Origin: Dactylis glomerata
Taxonomy: Eukaryota > Streptophyta > Magnoliopsida > Poales > Poaceae
Length of the DNA: 64,000 nucleotides
Reading direction: 5' to 3'
Assembly (NCBI GenBank): GCA_007115705.1
Contig: QXEO01001034.1
Span: 4,014,212-4,078,211 of the forward strand
Numbering within the stretch: the stretch's first letter is position 1; each line of letters opens with the position of its first letter. A program made the translations under genes and the position numbers. Positions 1-9,209 of this stretch are shown one piece after another. A model generated the notes under the pieces. The model saw only the letters and a list, made by a program, of their open reading frames with translations. It was not told where the DNA came from and made no database searches.

Positions 1-683
1 TCATATTCATAGTTTTATCAGATTCTAAAATATATAAAAAGAATATTAATTAATATAGTTTTAATTGAAAATGGCAAACTAGTTAATAGTTTGGATAGTT
101 AAAATAAATAATTTTGAAAATATAAAGTATTTTTTGAATTAGTTATTCAATTTCAAACACTTTTCATATTCATAGTTTTATCAGATTCTAAAATATATAA
201 AAAGAATATTAATTAATATAGTTTTAATTGAAAATGGCAAACTAGTTAATAGTTTGGATAGTTAAAATAAATAATTTTGAAAATATAAAGTATTTTTGAA
301 TTAGTTATTCAATTTCAAACACTTTTCATATTCATAGTTTTATCAGATTCTAAAATATATAAAAAGAATATTAATTAATATAGTTTTAATTGAAAATGGC
401 AAACTAGTTAATAGTTTGGATAGTTAAAATAAATAATTTTGAAAATATAAAGTATTTTTGAATTAGTTATTCAATTTCAAACACTTTTCATATTCATAGT
501 TTTATCAGATTCTAAAATATATAAAAAGAATATTAATTAATATAGTTTTAATTGAAAATGGCAAACTAGTTAATAGTTTGGATAGTTAAAATAAATAATT
601 TTGAAAATATAAAGTATTTTTGAATTAGTTATTCAATTTCAAACACTTTTCATATTCATAGTTTTATCAGATTCTAAAATATA
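1..683. repeat. AT-rich 162-bp tandem repeat, about 4.2 copies
   Basis: The motif TCATATTCATAGTTTTATC recurs at 1, 164, 326, 488 and 650, so the period is 163 bp once and then 162 bp. The copies are almost identical; the first differs by one extra T. The array breaks off in the fifth copy near 683 and is cut by the window edge on the left. It may be internal to the CACTA element that follows or a separate satellite. No coding potential is seen. Confidence 0.95.
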
Positions 684-767
684 CATTAGTTATTCAATTC
701 AAAATTAAAAATTGATATTTGAAAATGAAAACCTGAAAAACTATGGCTTTGGCGCGCATTTATTGCG

Positions 768-917
768 CCTTTAGTCCCGGCTGGAGCCACCAGCCGGGAC
801 TAAAGGGGGGGGGGCTCGGGCGCCAACCGCCCATAACCCTTTAGTCCCGGTTGGGGGCTCAAACCGGGACTAAAGACACCCTTTAGTCCCGGTTTGAGCC
901 CCCAACCGGGACTAAAG
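768..917. repeat. Subterminal hairpins, including one perfect 37-bp-arm palindrome
   Basis: Three TTTAGTCCCGG...CCGGGACTAAA hairpins lie in a row. 768-808 is one hairpin. The arms 839-875 and 881-917 are exact reverse complements of each other over 37 bp with a 5-nt loop (ACACC), and each arm is itself a small hairpin. Such repeats are expected transposase-binding or subterminal motifs in CACTA elements. The palindrome ends only about 10 bp before a TATA box. Confidence 0.9.
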
Positions 918-926
918 GGGGGAGGG

Positions 927-934
927 TATATAAG
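927..934 (+). promoter_or_regulatory. TATA box of the CACTA-borne transcription unit
   Basis: TATATAAG sits in a GGG-TATATAAG-CCCC context just after the palindrome and before a C/T-rich stretch typical of a plant transcription start. It faces the Ulp1-like gene on the same strand. The assignment as promoter is inferred from motif and position only. Confidence 0.6.
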
Positions 935-1009
935 CCCCTCTTCTTCCTCCCCAGCACTTAGCCGTTTCAACGTCGACGCGCGCGAGGAGTCCTTTGCCGA
1001 GATCGTTGC

Positions 1010-1290
1010 GGCCACCGGGAAACTCGCCGCGCCGCCACCCTCCGGCCACCGCCCGCCGCACCCGACCCGCGCCGCCACCGCAGCCACCCCGAGCCACGCC
1101 GCCACCGCAGCCACCCGAGCCGCGCCGCCGCGTGCCACCACTCTCCGGCCACCGCCCGCGCCGCCACCTCTCCGGCGACCGCCCGCGCCGCCACCCCTCC
1201 GGCCACCGCCCGCGCCGCCACCCCGCCGCGCCCGGCCGCCCGCCACTCCTCTCGGTGAGACGCCCGGCCGCCCACCGCGCCGCCGGCCCC
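1010..1290. repeat. GC-rich CCGCCACC-type simple repeat
   Basis: The stretch is built from CCGCCACC / GCGCCGCC units. It opens long reading frames on both strands in several frames at once, with only Arg/Pro/Ala/Gly-rich composition, so they are composition artefacts. It lies between the TATA box and the protease exons and could be a GC-rich leader. Confidence 0.75.
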
Positions 1291-1299
1291 TTTTTTTTA

Positions 1300-2155
1300 T
1301 TAATTAAGTGTTAATTTGTTAGGTTAGATTAGATAGAATTGTTAGGTTAGGTTTTTTTTAGATAGAATTGTTAGGTTAGGTTATTTGTTAGAAATTGTTA
1401 TGTTAGATAGAATTGTTAGGTTAGGTTTTTTTAGAATTTATTATTTGTTAGTGTGTACTAGAAATAGCAAATAGAAATAAGTTAGAAAAAAAAGCAAATA
1501 GAAATAAGTTAGGTTTTTTTAGAATAGAAATAAGTTAGAAATAGAAAATAGAAATTTTAGTTAGAAAAAATAGCAAATAGCAAATAGAAATAAGTTAGAA
1601 ATAGCAAATAGCAAATAGAATTTTTAGTTAGAAAAAATAGCAAATAGAAATAAGTTAGACAAAATAGAAATAGAATTATTTTCCAAATAGAAATAGAATT
1701 ACTTTGCAAATAGAAATAAAATTAAATAGAAATAGAATTATTTTCCAAATAGAAATAGAATTACTTTGCAAATAGAAATAGAATTACTTTGCAAATAGAA
1801 ATAGAATTATTTTGCAAATAGAAATAGAAATAGAATTACTTTGCAAATAGAAATAGAATTATTTTGCAAATAGAAATAGAATTATTTTGCAAATAGAAAT
1901 AGAATTACTTTGCAAATAGAAATAGAATTACTTTGCAAATAGAAATAGAATTATTTTGCAAATAGAAATAGAATTATTTTGCAAATAGAAATAGAAATAG
2001 AATTACTTTGCAAATAGAAATAGAATTATTTTCCAAATAGAAATAGAATTACTTTGCAAATAGAAATAGAATTACTTTGCAAATAGAAATAGAATTACTT
2101 TGCAAATAGAAATAGAATTACTTTGCAAATAGAAATAGAATTACTTTGCAAATAG
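1300..2155. repeat. A-rich degenerate repeat grading into a 23-bp minisatellite
   Basis: 1300-1640 holds short repeats of GTTAGGTTAG and AAATAGAAATAAGTTAG. From about 1640 to 2155 it becomes a regular 23-bp unit (TTACTTTGCAAATAGAAATAGAA) in about 20 copies with occasional TTTTCC variants and dropped 6-bp pieces. The array stops 12 bp before the ATG of the protease gene. Both the repeats and the abrupt junction suggest slippage-driven expansion in a leader or intron. Confidence 0.9.
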
Positions 2156-2167
2156 AAAGGGAGAACG

Positions 2168-3374
2168 ATGATCGTGGCGCTTGTCCCACGGGAGTACTAC
2201 GGCCGTCCCGAAGACATCCATATCGACTTTGATGAACTCTTCCAGATGTACAATGCCGACGCCCTCGACAAATCGCTTATGAGTTGCTATTGTCTGTAAG
2301 TTTTTCAATTCGTTGTCTACATATAACTTGTTCAATTATTTCAATTCATTGTCTACATATAACTTGTTCAGTTATTTCAATTCATTTTCTACATATAACT
2401 TGTTCCGTTCTGACTTGTACTCTATTATGCAGAATGAAGATTCTAGAATGTAAAAGTAGGAACATCCTAAATATTGGGTTTATTGACCCAGATAAAATAC
2501 ATATAAAGACGCTAACTGATAACCCCAAGGAGACGGAGGAAAACCTTCTAAGGTTTCTAACAGATCAAAATTACTGTGACCACATACTGTTTCCATACAA
2601 CTTCAAGTGAGGGTCTTACTCTATTGTGTCCATTCACTTATGAGTGTAATTGATAAGTTACTGACACATATATATATATACATGTGCAGCTACCACTGGA
2701 TTCTGTTGGACATTCAAATTGATAAGGGAAGAGTTGATGCCTTCGACCCATTATCGAGACCCTTGGAACAGTTCCAAAGCCTGCAGGACATGCTCCAAGG
2801 GTAATTTCAATCATTCTTGCGCTCTATCGGTCTCTTTCGATGATTTTCTGTTATATCAATTAATGAAAAACTTAGCAAATCATTTTCCTTGTCGGGCAGG
2901 GTTTGGAAGCGGTTCAAGTGCGTGACTCCCGGTATCCGGCATGAGAAGCTAACCTTTAGAGCGGCTCAGGTAAGTAGTAGTATGATATACTTCTATTTTC
3001 AATACTTTTGTAATGCTAGATTATTATTTTGATTATATATATTCTATTCTCGTAAAGTGCGACCAGCAGCCACGGGGGACGCATCTATGTGGATACTATG
3101 TTTGCGAGACCATTCGCACGTTTACCTCTGAGCACAAGGATTACAGATACGATGTAAGCAATAAACATTCACACCTCTATTTTTACTCGTCATTCTTTGT
3201 TATCATGATTGATATTCATATTCATCTCCTCTTCTTATATAGTACACGGCCATGCGGGAGAAGTACCTACCAGAGCAACGCGCGATTGCTGTTGCAGAGG
3301 AGCTGGCGACCTTTCTGAGAATAGAAGCTATAGACGACAAAGGACGATTTAGTGTAGCTAGGGGCCATTACTGA
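2168..3374 (+). CDS. Transposon-borne Ulp1-like (C48) cysteine protease domain protein, six exons
   Basis: I read six exons: 2168-2295, 2433-2606, 2690-2800, 2900-2969, 3058-3153 and 3243-3374. Every intron has GT...AG ends and the phases join into one frame of 236 residues plus a TGA stop. The Ulp1/SENP family cleaves SUMO-like conjugates using His, Asp and Cys. Here His is in YHWILLDI (exon 3), Asp in DAFDPLSR (exon 3) and Cys in THLCGYYVC (exon 5), with the Gln pair just before it. Such domains are common in grass CACTA and Mutator elements. The N-terminus looks truncated: upstream is minisatellite, and an in-frame stop lies at 2153-2155. Function as an active protease is inferred only. 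Confidence 0.8.
2303..2410. repeat. 36-bp tandem repeat, three copies, in intron 1
   Basis: Three copies of a 36-bp unit containing CTACATATAACTTGTTC fill most of the first intron of the Ulp1-like gene. They differ at a few positions. The last copy runs up to the region preceding the TATGCAG acceptor. Confidence 0.85.
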
Positions 3375-3535
3375 TGTTGGTCCATGTAATCGAATAGACG
3401 GGCTCTAGTCCCGATAATTCTGATCTCCATATAATTGTATATATATGCTCGCTTGTAAGATAAGTTAATCTTATATATATGCATAAACTAATTCCCGAAC
3501 ACGCACCAAACGAGGCATCACGTTAATCCCCCGAA

Positions 3536-3577
3536 CACCTAAAACCCTAGAACCCCTAAACCCTAAAAACCCTAAAG
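3536..3577. repeat. Telomere-like CCCTAAA tract
   Basis: The stretch ACCTAAAACCCTAG / CCCTAAACCCTAAAAACC resembles degenerate plant telomere repeat (CCCTAAA). It lies 3' of the protease gene inside the CACTA element. It is too short to argue for a telomere-healing event. Confidence 0.5.
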
Positions 3578-3599
3578 TAAAAAAGCAAAATCTGTAGAT

Positions 3600-3809
3600 G
3601 CCTTTGGTCCCGGTCTGTGTTACAAACCGGGACTAAAGGTCCTGGCCCTGGATCCCTCGGAGACGCCCACGTGGACAGCCTCCAGTCTCGGCTGGTAACC
3701 AGGCCGGGACTAAAGGGTTAGCCTTTAGTCCCGCGCCTGGGGTCCCGGTTGGCAAACCGGGACTAAAGGCCATTACGGGCCGGGACAGAAGGTGCTGTCC
3801 CCACTAGTG
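3600..3809. repeat. Right subterminal inverted repeats and terminus of the CACTA element
   Basis: Four TTTAGTCCCGG / CCGGGACTAAAG hairpin halves occur between 3600 and 3770, followed by GGCCGGGACAGAAGG and the terminal CCCCACTAGTG. The last five bases are TAGTG. The 3 bp beyond (ACA) would be the target duplication if the left end were known. Confidence 0.8.
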
Positions 3810-3963
3810 ACAGTACATGTAATCTCATTGAGTTCATATAAATTGTGTTTTCACAAGCACACACACACAATTTGTACCAGCTTACATTGATGCGGGTTGC
3901 TCTCACGCAATGCCGTGTATGGGACAAGCCATATGGAAAACAACTATGCAAATTAATGTTATA

Positions 3964-4396
3964 TATTCAACACACAACAAACATTGGCTCCTTGCTTCCT
4001 GGACAATGCTAGGTTTGCTTGGGATCCCCGCTATGCAGCTGCAGCCGCTCCTGATGGTAACCACTCCATGCTCCCGACGGCGGCATCGGTGAAACAAGCA
4101 GGCGTCACTTCTCCGCATAAACATGCAATTTGAAAAGCCATCAGGAAGCGGGCATGCCATACGCCAGCCCTGGTCTCCAATGTCGCCAAACTCTCTTGGG
4201 AGTCTGTTGACATATCTTGCATATTCAACACACCATGGCTCCTTACTTCCTGGACGATGTTGCTTCTGTTTGGGCTGCTGTGTAGCTGCCCAGCCACTCC
4301 GGCTAGTGGACTTTCCTTGCTCTGGACGGTGGCATCGGCAAAACTAGTAGGGGGTCACTTCTCCGCGTGCATGTGCAATATGAAAATCCATCAGCC
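3964..4396. repeat. Imperfect direct repeat, two copies of about 170-180 bp
   Basis: Copy 1 (about 3968-4142) and copy 2 (about 4228-4396) share TTCAACACAC..., GGCTCCTT.CTTCCTGGAC, GGCGGCATCGG/GGTGGCATCGG and GTCACTTCTCCGC in the same order. The short frames here on both strands follow the repeat and show no recognisable protein. Confidence 0.75.
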
Positions 4397-4959
4397 CTTC
4401 ATACCGCCATTTGAAGCAGTCTAGCCAAACTGTCAAGTGTTACTGATGGAAAGCAAAAGTTAGGATCAAATATTATCCATGTCAACAGATAAAATTGTCA
4501 TCTAGAGACCAAGTTTAAACTGTCTGTTGCTTGTAGTGTAGGAAGATATCTTGATAAACAAAGACAAAGCTTGTGCAACAAATTGTGAAAATGATACATG
4601 TTGAAGTGTAGAAGTGGATTGCACTAGCCCTTCCCATCACTTCGGACTTTTTGTTGCGTTGGCTAGTGCATGAAGCTTGACAGAATTAATCATGTAGATG
4701 CAACAAGCACATAAAAATTGCTCAAATAAAATAGTCGCAGGCAAACACATGTAACAACAACCACCAGGCATGAGCATGAAATACCAATCTCATTATGAAC
4801 AGTATAGGCATCGTTTCAAGACAAATAAGTTTTACAATGCAAAAGTAGCACAAAAAAGTCTCTCACTTTTAACTTGACCAAGTGGCAAGTGGATGTGCCT
4901 ATGTCTTGCATAATGCAGGTAAAAACAGAGGGAGAAAGGCTAAAGAGCACGAAACTTAC
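4397..4959. other. No gene or repeat recognised
   Basis: AT-rich DNA with no convincing reading frame and no terminal inverted repeats that I can see. Confidence 0.6.
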
Positions 4960-5044
4960 TTTCCAACTGGATGCAGACCCATATGGTGAAACTGCTTCCC
5001 CTCCAATGCATATTGTATAGTCCTCATCTCCGATAGGATCCCAC
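4960..5044 (-). pseudogene. Orphan exon-like segment, unknown protein
   Basis: On the minus strand an 85-nt open segment is bounded by a canonical acceptor (CACCTAAAAG) and donor (GTAAGT). It reads WDPIGDEDYTICIGGEAV followed by SPYGSASSWK. The composition and splice signals look like a genuine exon of a host gene, but I do not recognise the family and find no matching neighbour exons. It may be a captured or decayed fragment. Confidence 0.4.
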
Positions 5045-5180
5045 CTTTTAGGTGATAGAAAAGAGGATAATAGAGTAAAGGTAAATAAAATTGCCTTCAC
5101 AAAATTTGCAGACTAGCATAACTGGATTTAGCCTCCTATTGAGAACAATCATATATGATTGGTAAAAGGATTATAAATCA

Positions 5181-5287
5181 TACTCCCTCCGACCCATAAT
5201 ACTCTTCGCTAATATGGATGTATCTAGACACATTCTAATGATAGATACATTCGTATTTGTGAAGATAAATATGGGTCGGAGGGAGTA
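5181..5287. mobile_element. Stowaway MITE
   Basis: The 107-bp element starts TACTCCCTCCG and ends CGGAGGGAGTA, which is the Stowaway (Tc1/mariner) terminal inverted repeat with its TA target duplication. The ends are symmetric (CTCCCTCCGACCCATA versus TATGGGTCGGAGGGAG). It is non-coding and apparently intact. Confidence 0.95.
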
Positions 5288-5491
5288 CATTTTTCTACTT
5301 TTTGAAATAACTCCGTTAAATATACAAATAGAATCAGATATTTTACTTGGTTGCTATAGCAAAACTGATTCCCACAGGACGCTAAAGAGGTGATAAAAGC
5401 TCCAATCAAGAAAATCAAAGAGTGAAATTGGATGCTTTACTGTGACTAAGGTTCAGCTCAGACATTTATGGAGAATAAAACTGGATGCTTA

Positions 5492-5799
5492 CCTTCAGGA
5501 TGTATGATGAAAGAAGTAGCATGCAATCAATCAGCATGTGATCACCGAGATCATCACTCTATTAAACGGATACCGCACATTGGAGCCACCTACAATAGCA
5601 AAGATGTTGCAACAGAGCATCATCTCCACAATCCAAAACCTAGCACTATTCACATGCCTCCTGAAAGTCTTCTTAAAAGCGTCGCATTTAAAGATCCTAA
5701 AGCCATTGCTGGTGCCAGCAGAGAAGCAACCGCATTCCTGATTCCATGGAACAGACTCTATCCTAACTTTTTGGTCATCACTGCATCCTCCTCGTGATC
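5492..5799 (-). pseudogene. ATG18: ATG18-family WD40 autophagy protein exon, frameshifted relic
   Basis: The minus strand reads VPWNQECGCFSAGTSNGFRI, then FKKTFRRHVNSARFWIVEMM and CNIFAIVGGSNVRYPFNRVM. This follows the N-terminal beta-propeller blade of plant ATG18 (PI3P-binding autophagy proteins), where WNQ, AGTSNGFRI, FKETFRR and VEMLFRCN are conserved. A CAG acceptor lies just before 5799 and a GTAAGC donor after 5492. After NRVMI the frame breaks and stops at 5531-5533, where the family continues with WDDH, so this exon cannot make a normal protein. I find no further ATG18 exons nearby. It is a gene fragment, not a working gene. Confidence 0.8.
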
Positions 5800-6494
5800 C
5801 TGGAACAAGAACAAAACATTATGGTCAGCTCTAGTGAAAATCTAGCAATAACAAATATATTTGGAGGGGTATTCCTTAGCTTTGTCAACATCGGCAACTA
5901 CATTTAACTGAGATTTTCTCATTTTAGATAAAAAATCATTTTCCAAATTTGGTAAAAAGACGGGACAACATCAGGTTGCAGAGGTTCTTCCAAATAATAC
6001 AAAATAGTAATGCGATAAGCCAAACTGGAAATCAATAATGATAACTCTCTGAAATAAATCATGCAAACATATTTACAAGAAAATAAAGAGATATTTGAAC
6101 ATCCAATTAAGGTTGGCACACAATCATCCTAAGAACAAAAGCTTCAATAATGCAAGTCAAGATGAAAAGAACATCCACCTAACTAACACCCAACCGTGAC
6201 CTAAGTGACAACATTACAAACTAGGGAAGCAATGTAATCCTTCAGCAAATAGAAACACAAGAGCCCTAAATAGGAAGTATTGAAGCCAAATGACTAAGCA
6301 CAAGGATGAGTGCATATTATTTAATCAGAGCTAATATGAGACCAGATGATGCTGACCTTGAGCAGAGCAATAGATGTTCCTCCAAGTAAAGCATGCAAGC
6401 CAAAAACTTCAGTGTCCCTGATATCCTGGACAGCTACTTCAGAAGTGTCTCATGCTCTGAAAAAAGGAGATTGCCAATCCATATAAAATATACA
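5800..6494. other. No gene recognised
   Basis: AT-rich, intron-like sequence. No reading frame, tandem repeat or transposon terminus stands out. Confidence 0.6.
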
Positions 6495-7955
6495 CAAGAC
6501 TAACATTTGAGCCATCTAGTACTGCATATGATCAATATCTACTCAAGATTGAGCAAATCTGATATAACCTACCAGGAGTAGTATTTGAGCAAACCATCAA
6601 TATTATGCTAACAACTGATCTGTTCAACCTAGCAATGGTTACAATGCGGAACACTAGCCAATCTACTTGAGAGAGCAACTAATCAAGTCAACTAGAGCAA
6701 AACTGAACCAGAACTTTCTAAACTGTAACCAAGAGCAGTGTCTAGTGAACCACACCAATCAAGGCATGCCAATCAAGAAGAACCAAGGAATATAGCATCA
6801 TTTTTTCTATGGAGGTCATTACAGCAAAACACATAAAACAAGGACTTGATATGTTCATCATTACCTTAGATCAAAATATTTATATCACAACAATTCAGTA
6901 AACAAAATCAAACCTCATTTCTACGCAAACATGCATGGAGCAGCCCATGGAAAATAGAGCTTAACTGTTAGAGAAAGAGAGACCTTCCAATGGGGGGCGC
7001 GATGTTGTAGGAGAGGTCCAAGTTGAAGAAGGCAGGAAAAGCTGTCCATAGTGGATCCGACAGGTGGAGCTCAGTGATACGGATGCTGGCAGCATCATCT
7101 GGAGCGACAGTGGACAGCACCGCCACCACAACATCCTAGGAGGGCACCGCCACAAGAAAACAACTGTGACCTAAGAAAAATGGAACCAAAGCATGAATAA
7201 AAAGTTACTTTGACACAATAGGTACGATAATATAAAACAACATTTTAAGTGACATAAACTAGAATTACAAATAGCAATATCCCCTAGAAAATGCATACAA
7301 GTGCTTTGATCCACTTACTACTCACATCAATGTGCTACCATTTTTTCTAAAAAATCACATGGTAATCAAGAGAGAAATCAAGTTGCACACAATTACTTAA
7401 TTAATCAAGCTAGAAAATCAAATGCAAAGTAGTAGTAGAAGAACAAGTACTTAATTACTAATCAGCAACCGATATACAAGGCATGCACCTATCTGGAAGA
7501 AGCAAAGAGCACATCAGCCTAGACAAGTGTGCATTCATAAGTGGAATTCTTAAGCATAAATAAGCAAACAAGTAGAATAACAGTTTCATGGTTTTCAGAC
7601 CTAATCTAGAACGGTGAGTAGGACATGGAACTGGAGCAAGCAAGCATGCGGGTTTTGGAAACAAATCGGACCTTTGACCCCAAATTAGCATATTCTCAGA
7701 TCTTTAAAAGAAAAAAATCATCTAAAAAAACTAAGAAAGTAAATCATTGGGATGCATGAGCCCGATTTATTGGTCCGTTGCACTCTCATACACAGCGTAG
7801 TCCAAGGAAAGTGGGACGGTCAAGAGAGAGACCTTCAGAGGGGGTGTCATGGACACGGACATGTTCTCCGGTAGATAGCACAGCCACCACATCACTACCA
7901 CCGACAGCAACTCCTGGGGAGGGGACCTGAGGAAAATTTAATCCAGGAAAACACT
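6495..7955. repeat. Segmental duplication, copy 1 (unbroken)
   Basis: 6495-7255 aligns by eye with 11577-12250, and 7255-7955 aligns with 15265-15890. Shared landmarks include CCAATCAAGGCATGCC, TATGGAGGTCATT, TTTCTACGCAAACAT, AAGTGGAATTCTTAAGC and GGGATGCATGAGCC. The two parts are adjacent here but about 3 kb apart in copy 2, so this copy keeps the ancestral order. Divergence is moderate, with many substitutions and small indels. Confidence 0.85.
6984..7926 (-). pseudogene. Two related exon relics (DVVVAVLST motif), unknown protein
   Basis: On the minus strand two exon-like segments share the motif DVV(V)AVLST. The first in gene order (7926-7833) reads VAVGGSDVVAVLSTGEHVRV. The second (about 7170-6984) reads DVVVAVLSTVAPDDAASIRI, then TELHLSDPLWTAFPAFFNLD. 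Both end at the same sequence GAAG-GTCTCTCTC, which looks like a donor, and both follow CCT(GA)AGGAAAA-like sequence. This suggests an ancestral exon duplication. The second has an in-frame stop just before the motif. The protein family is not recognised. Confidence 0.45.
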
Positions 7956-8879
7956 CCAGTTCAGTTAATTAGTTTGTACAAGGTTTGCTAGTTGTATCTA
8001 ACACGAGTGTAGCATGTGTCCACACAGGAGTAAGCAATATCAACTTACTATAACATAGGAATGGAATGAAATAGCACTCGTATTATGTGCCAAACTTATC
8101 GAGTCGACTGCCTTCATGCGTGTCCCCAAGTCCCTTCTCCTTAGCTGCACAAGGAGCAGAAACAAGATGAAATATTGCATATTGTCAAAACACGCATAGC
8201 ACACTCATCCATTCTACAGAAAAAATTCCACTTCATTCACGACATTCTACAGAAATAACTTGCACTAGCTAGACAATTCATTTCATCATTATCAGAAGTT
8301 ATTATAGCAGAAACAACTAACAAACAACAACAATCTCATGAATGGTTCCCACGGTAGTGAATGGAAAAAATAGTACATTTACAAGAAGACTTCTCTTTCC
8401 CAAAACCGTGGATAAAGAAATACATATGGATCATCTATTTGTTGTTTCTTGGATAAAATTGCTGATTTTGTCATCCATTCCATAGTATGTCATCATTTTA
8501 TATTATGTACCAGTTGATTTGAACGCTGCTAAGGAGGTACCTCTGGATGACTATGTCGGCAAGCTCCTGAACGGCGGCGGCAAGGTCGCAAGGATAGGCC
8601 TTGGCAGCAAGCAGGTTGACTTCATGTGCAATATGGGCGCACCCCACCCGTCCTTGGGGACGAGCAACTCATGTTGCTTCCTCGCTAGTGCGATGCCAAG
8701 CCCCACGCCCTCTTTGCTTCCTCGGGCAGAGCCTGCCAGTACAACTTCTCCTCCGTGTACACTCGCTCCATAATAAGTGCCAGAGCCATGGTGCTACTGG
8801 TTGAATCAGGGGCTCCCCTTCAACAACGTCACGACAATCTGCTGCTTCATGCACTGCTCTAGCGTCGCACTTGGAGGCC
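7956..8879. other. Ancient low-copy sequence; possible exon relic near 8519-8780
   Basis: Mostly AT-rich. From 8519 the plus strand is GC-richer and open for 84 codons (reading NAAKEVPLDDYVGKLLNGGG), and other frames nearby are also open, so the coding case is weak. The GC-rich part continues to 8884, where an LTR element is inserted, and resumes at 11013 (AACTGGTTGGTTGAACAAG). I do not recognise a family. Confidence 0.3.
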
Positions 8880-8884
8880 ACTGG

Positions 8885-9206
8885 TGGTAGAATCAACTAC
8901 TTTACCAGGCCTAGGACGGAGGTTGTAGGGGAAGGAGGGAGCTGTGTGAGAGCGGAGGCGAGGGCGCCGGCGAGTCGGCGCCGTCGCTTGAGCTGGGAGA
9001 GGCGGCGGCTAGAGGAGGAGGGCGGCGGCTAGGATTGGGAGACCGACTCCTTTGGGAGTCGGCAATAAAGATTATGTTTATTGCTTGTCATAAAACGAAG
9101 GGGTACACGTGTTTATATAATAGGCTAGCTACTCGAAACCCTAGATAACTTGGGCTAAGCCCTTAATCCGGTCCACTATTGGGCCTACTGGAGCCCGACC
9201 ATAACA
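8885..9206 (-). repeat. 3' LTR of the compact Ty3 element
   Basis: 322 bp, nearly identical to 10703-11007 (305 bp). The length difference is mainly one 17-bp insertion-like block next to GGGAGTCGGCAATAAAG. The close similarity suggests a fairly recent insertion. Confidence 0.93.
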
Positions 9207-9209
9207 TTT

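Larger units (their letters stand above)
744..3809 (+). mobile_element. CACTA DNA transposon, right part (left end not seen)
   Basis: The right end is TAGTG at 3805-3809, the reverse complement of the diagnostic CACTA terminus. Both flanks carry inverted subterminal repeats of the CCTTTAGTCCCGG / CCGGGACTAAAGG type (768-917 and 3600-3775), a known hallmark of grass CACTA (En/Spm) elements. Between them lie a TATA box, GC-rich and A-rich repeats, and a spliced Ulp1-protease gene. No matching left CACTA terminus is in the window, so the start given is only where element-like sequence begins. The 162-bp array may belong to it too. No TNP2 transposase is visible. Confidence 0.75.

Noticed and set aside
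800..1314. Several long overlapping frames on both strands (Arg/Gly/Pro/Ala-rich)
   Set aside because: They follow a CCGCCACC-type simple repeat and are open in many frames at once; no protein motif is present.
3536..3577. Interstitial telomere
   Set aside because: Only a few degenerate CCCTAAA units inside a transposon; not evidence of a chromosome end.
8519..8804. Candidate host gene on the plus strand
   Set aside because: Both strands and several frames are open, no start context or motif is convincing; kept only as a possible relic.
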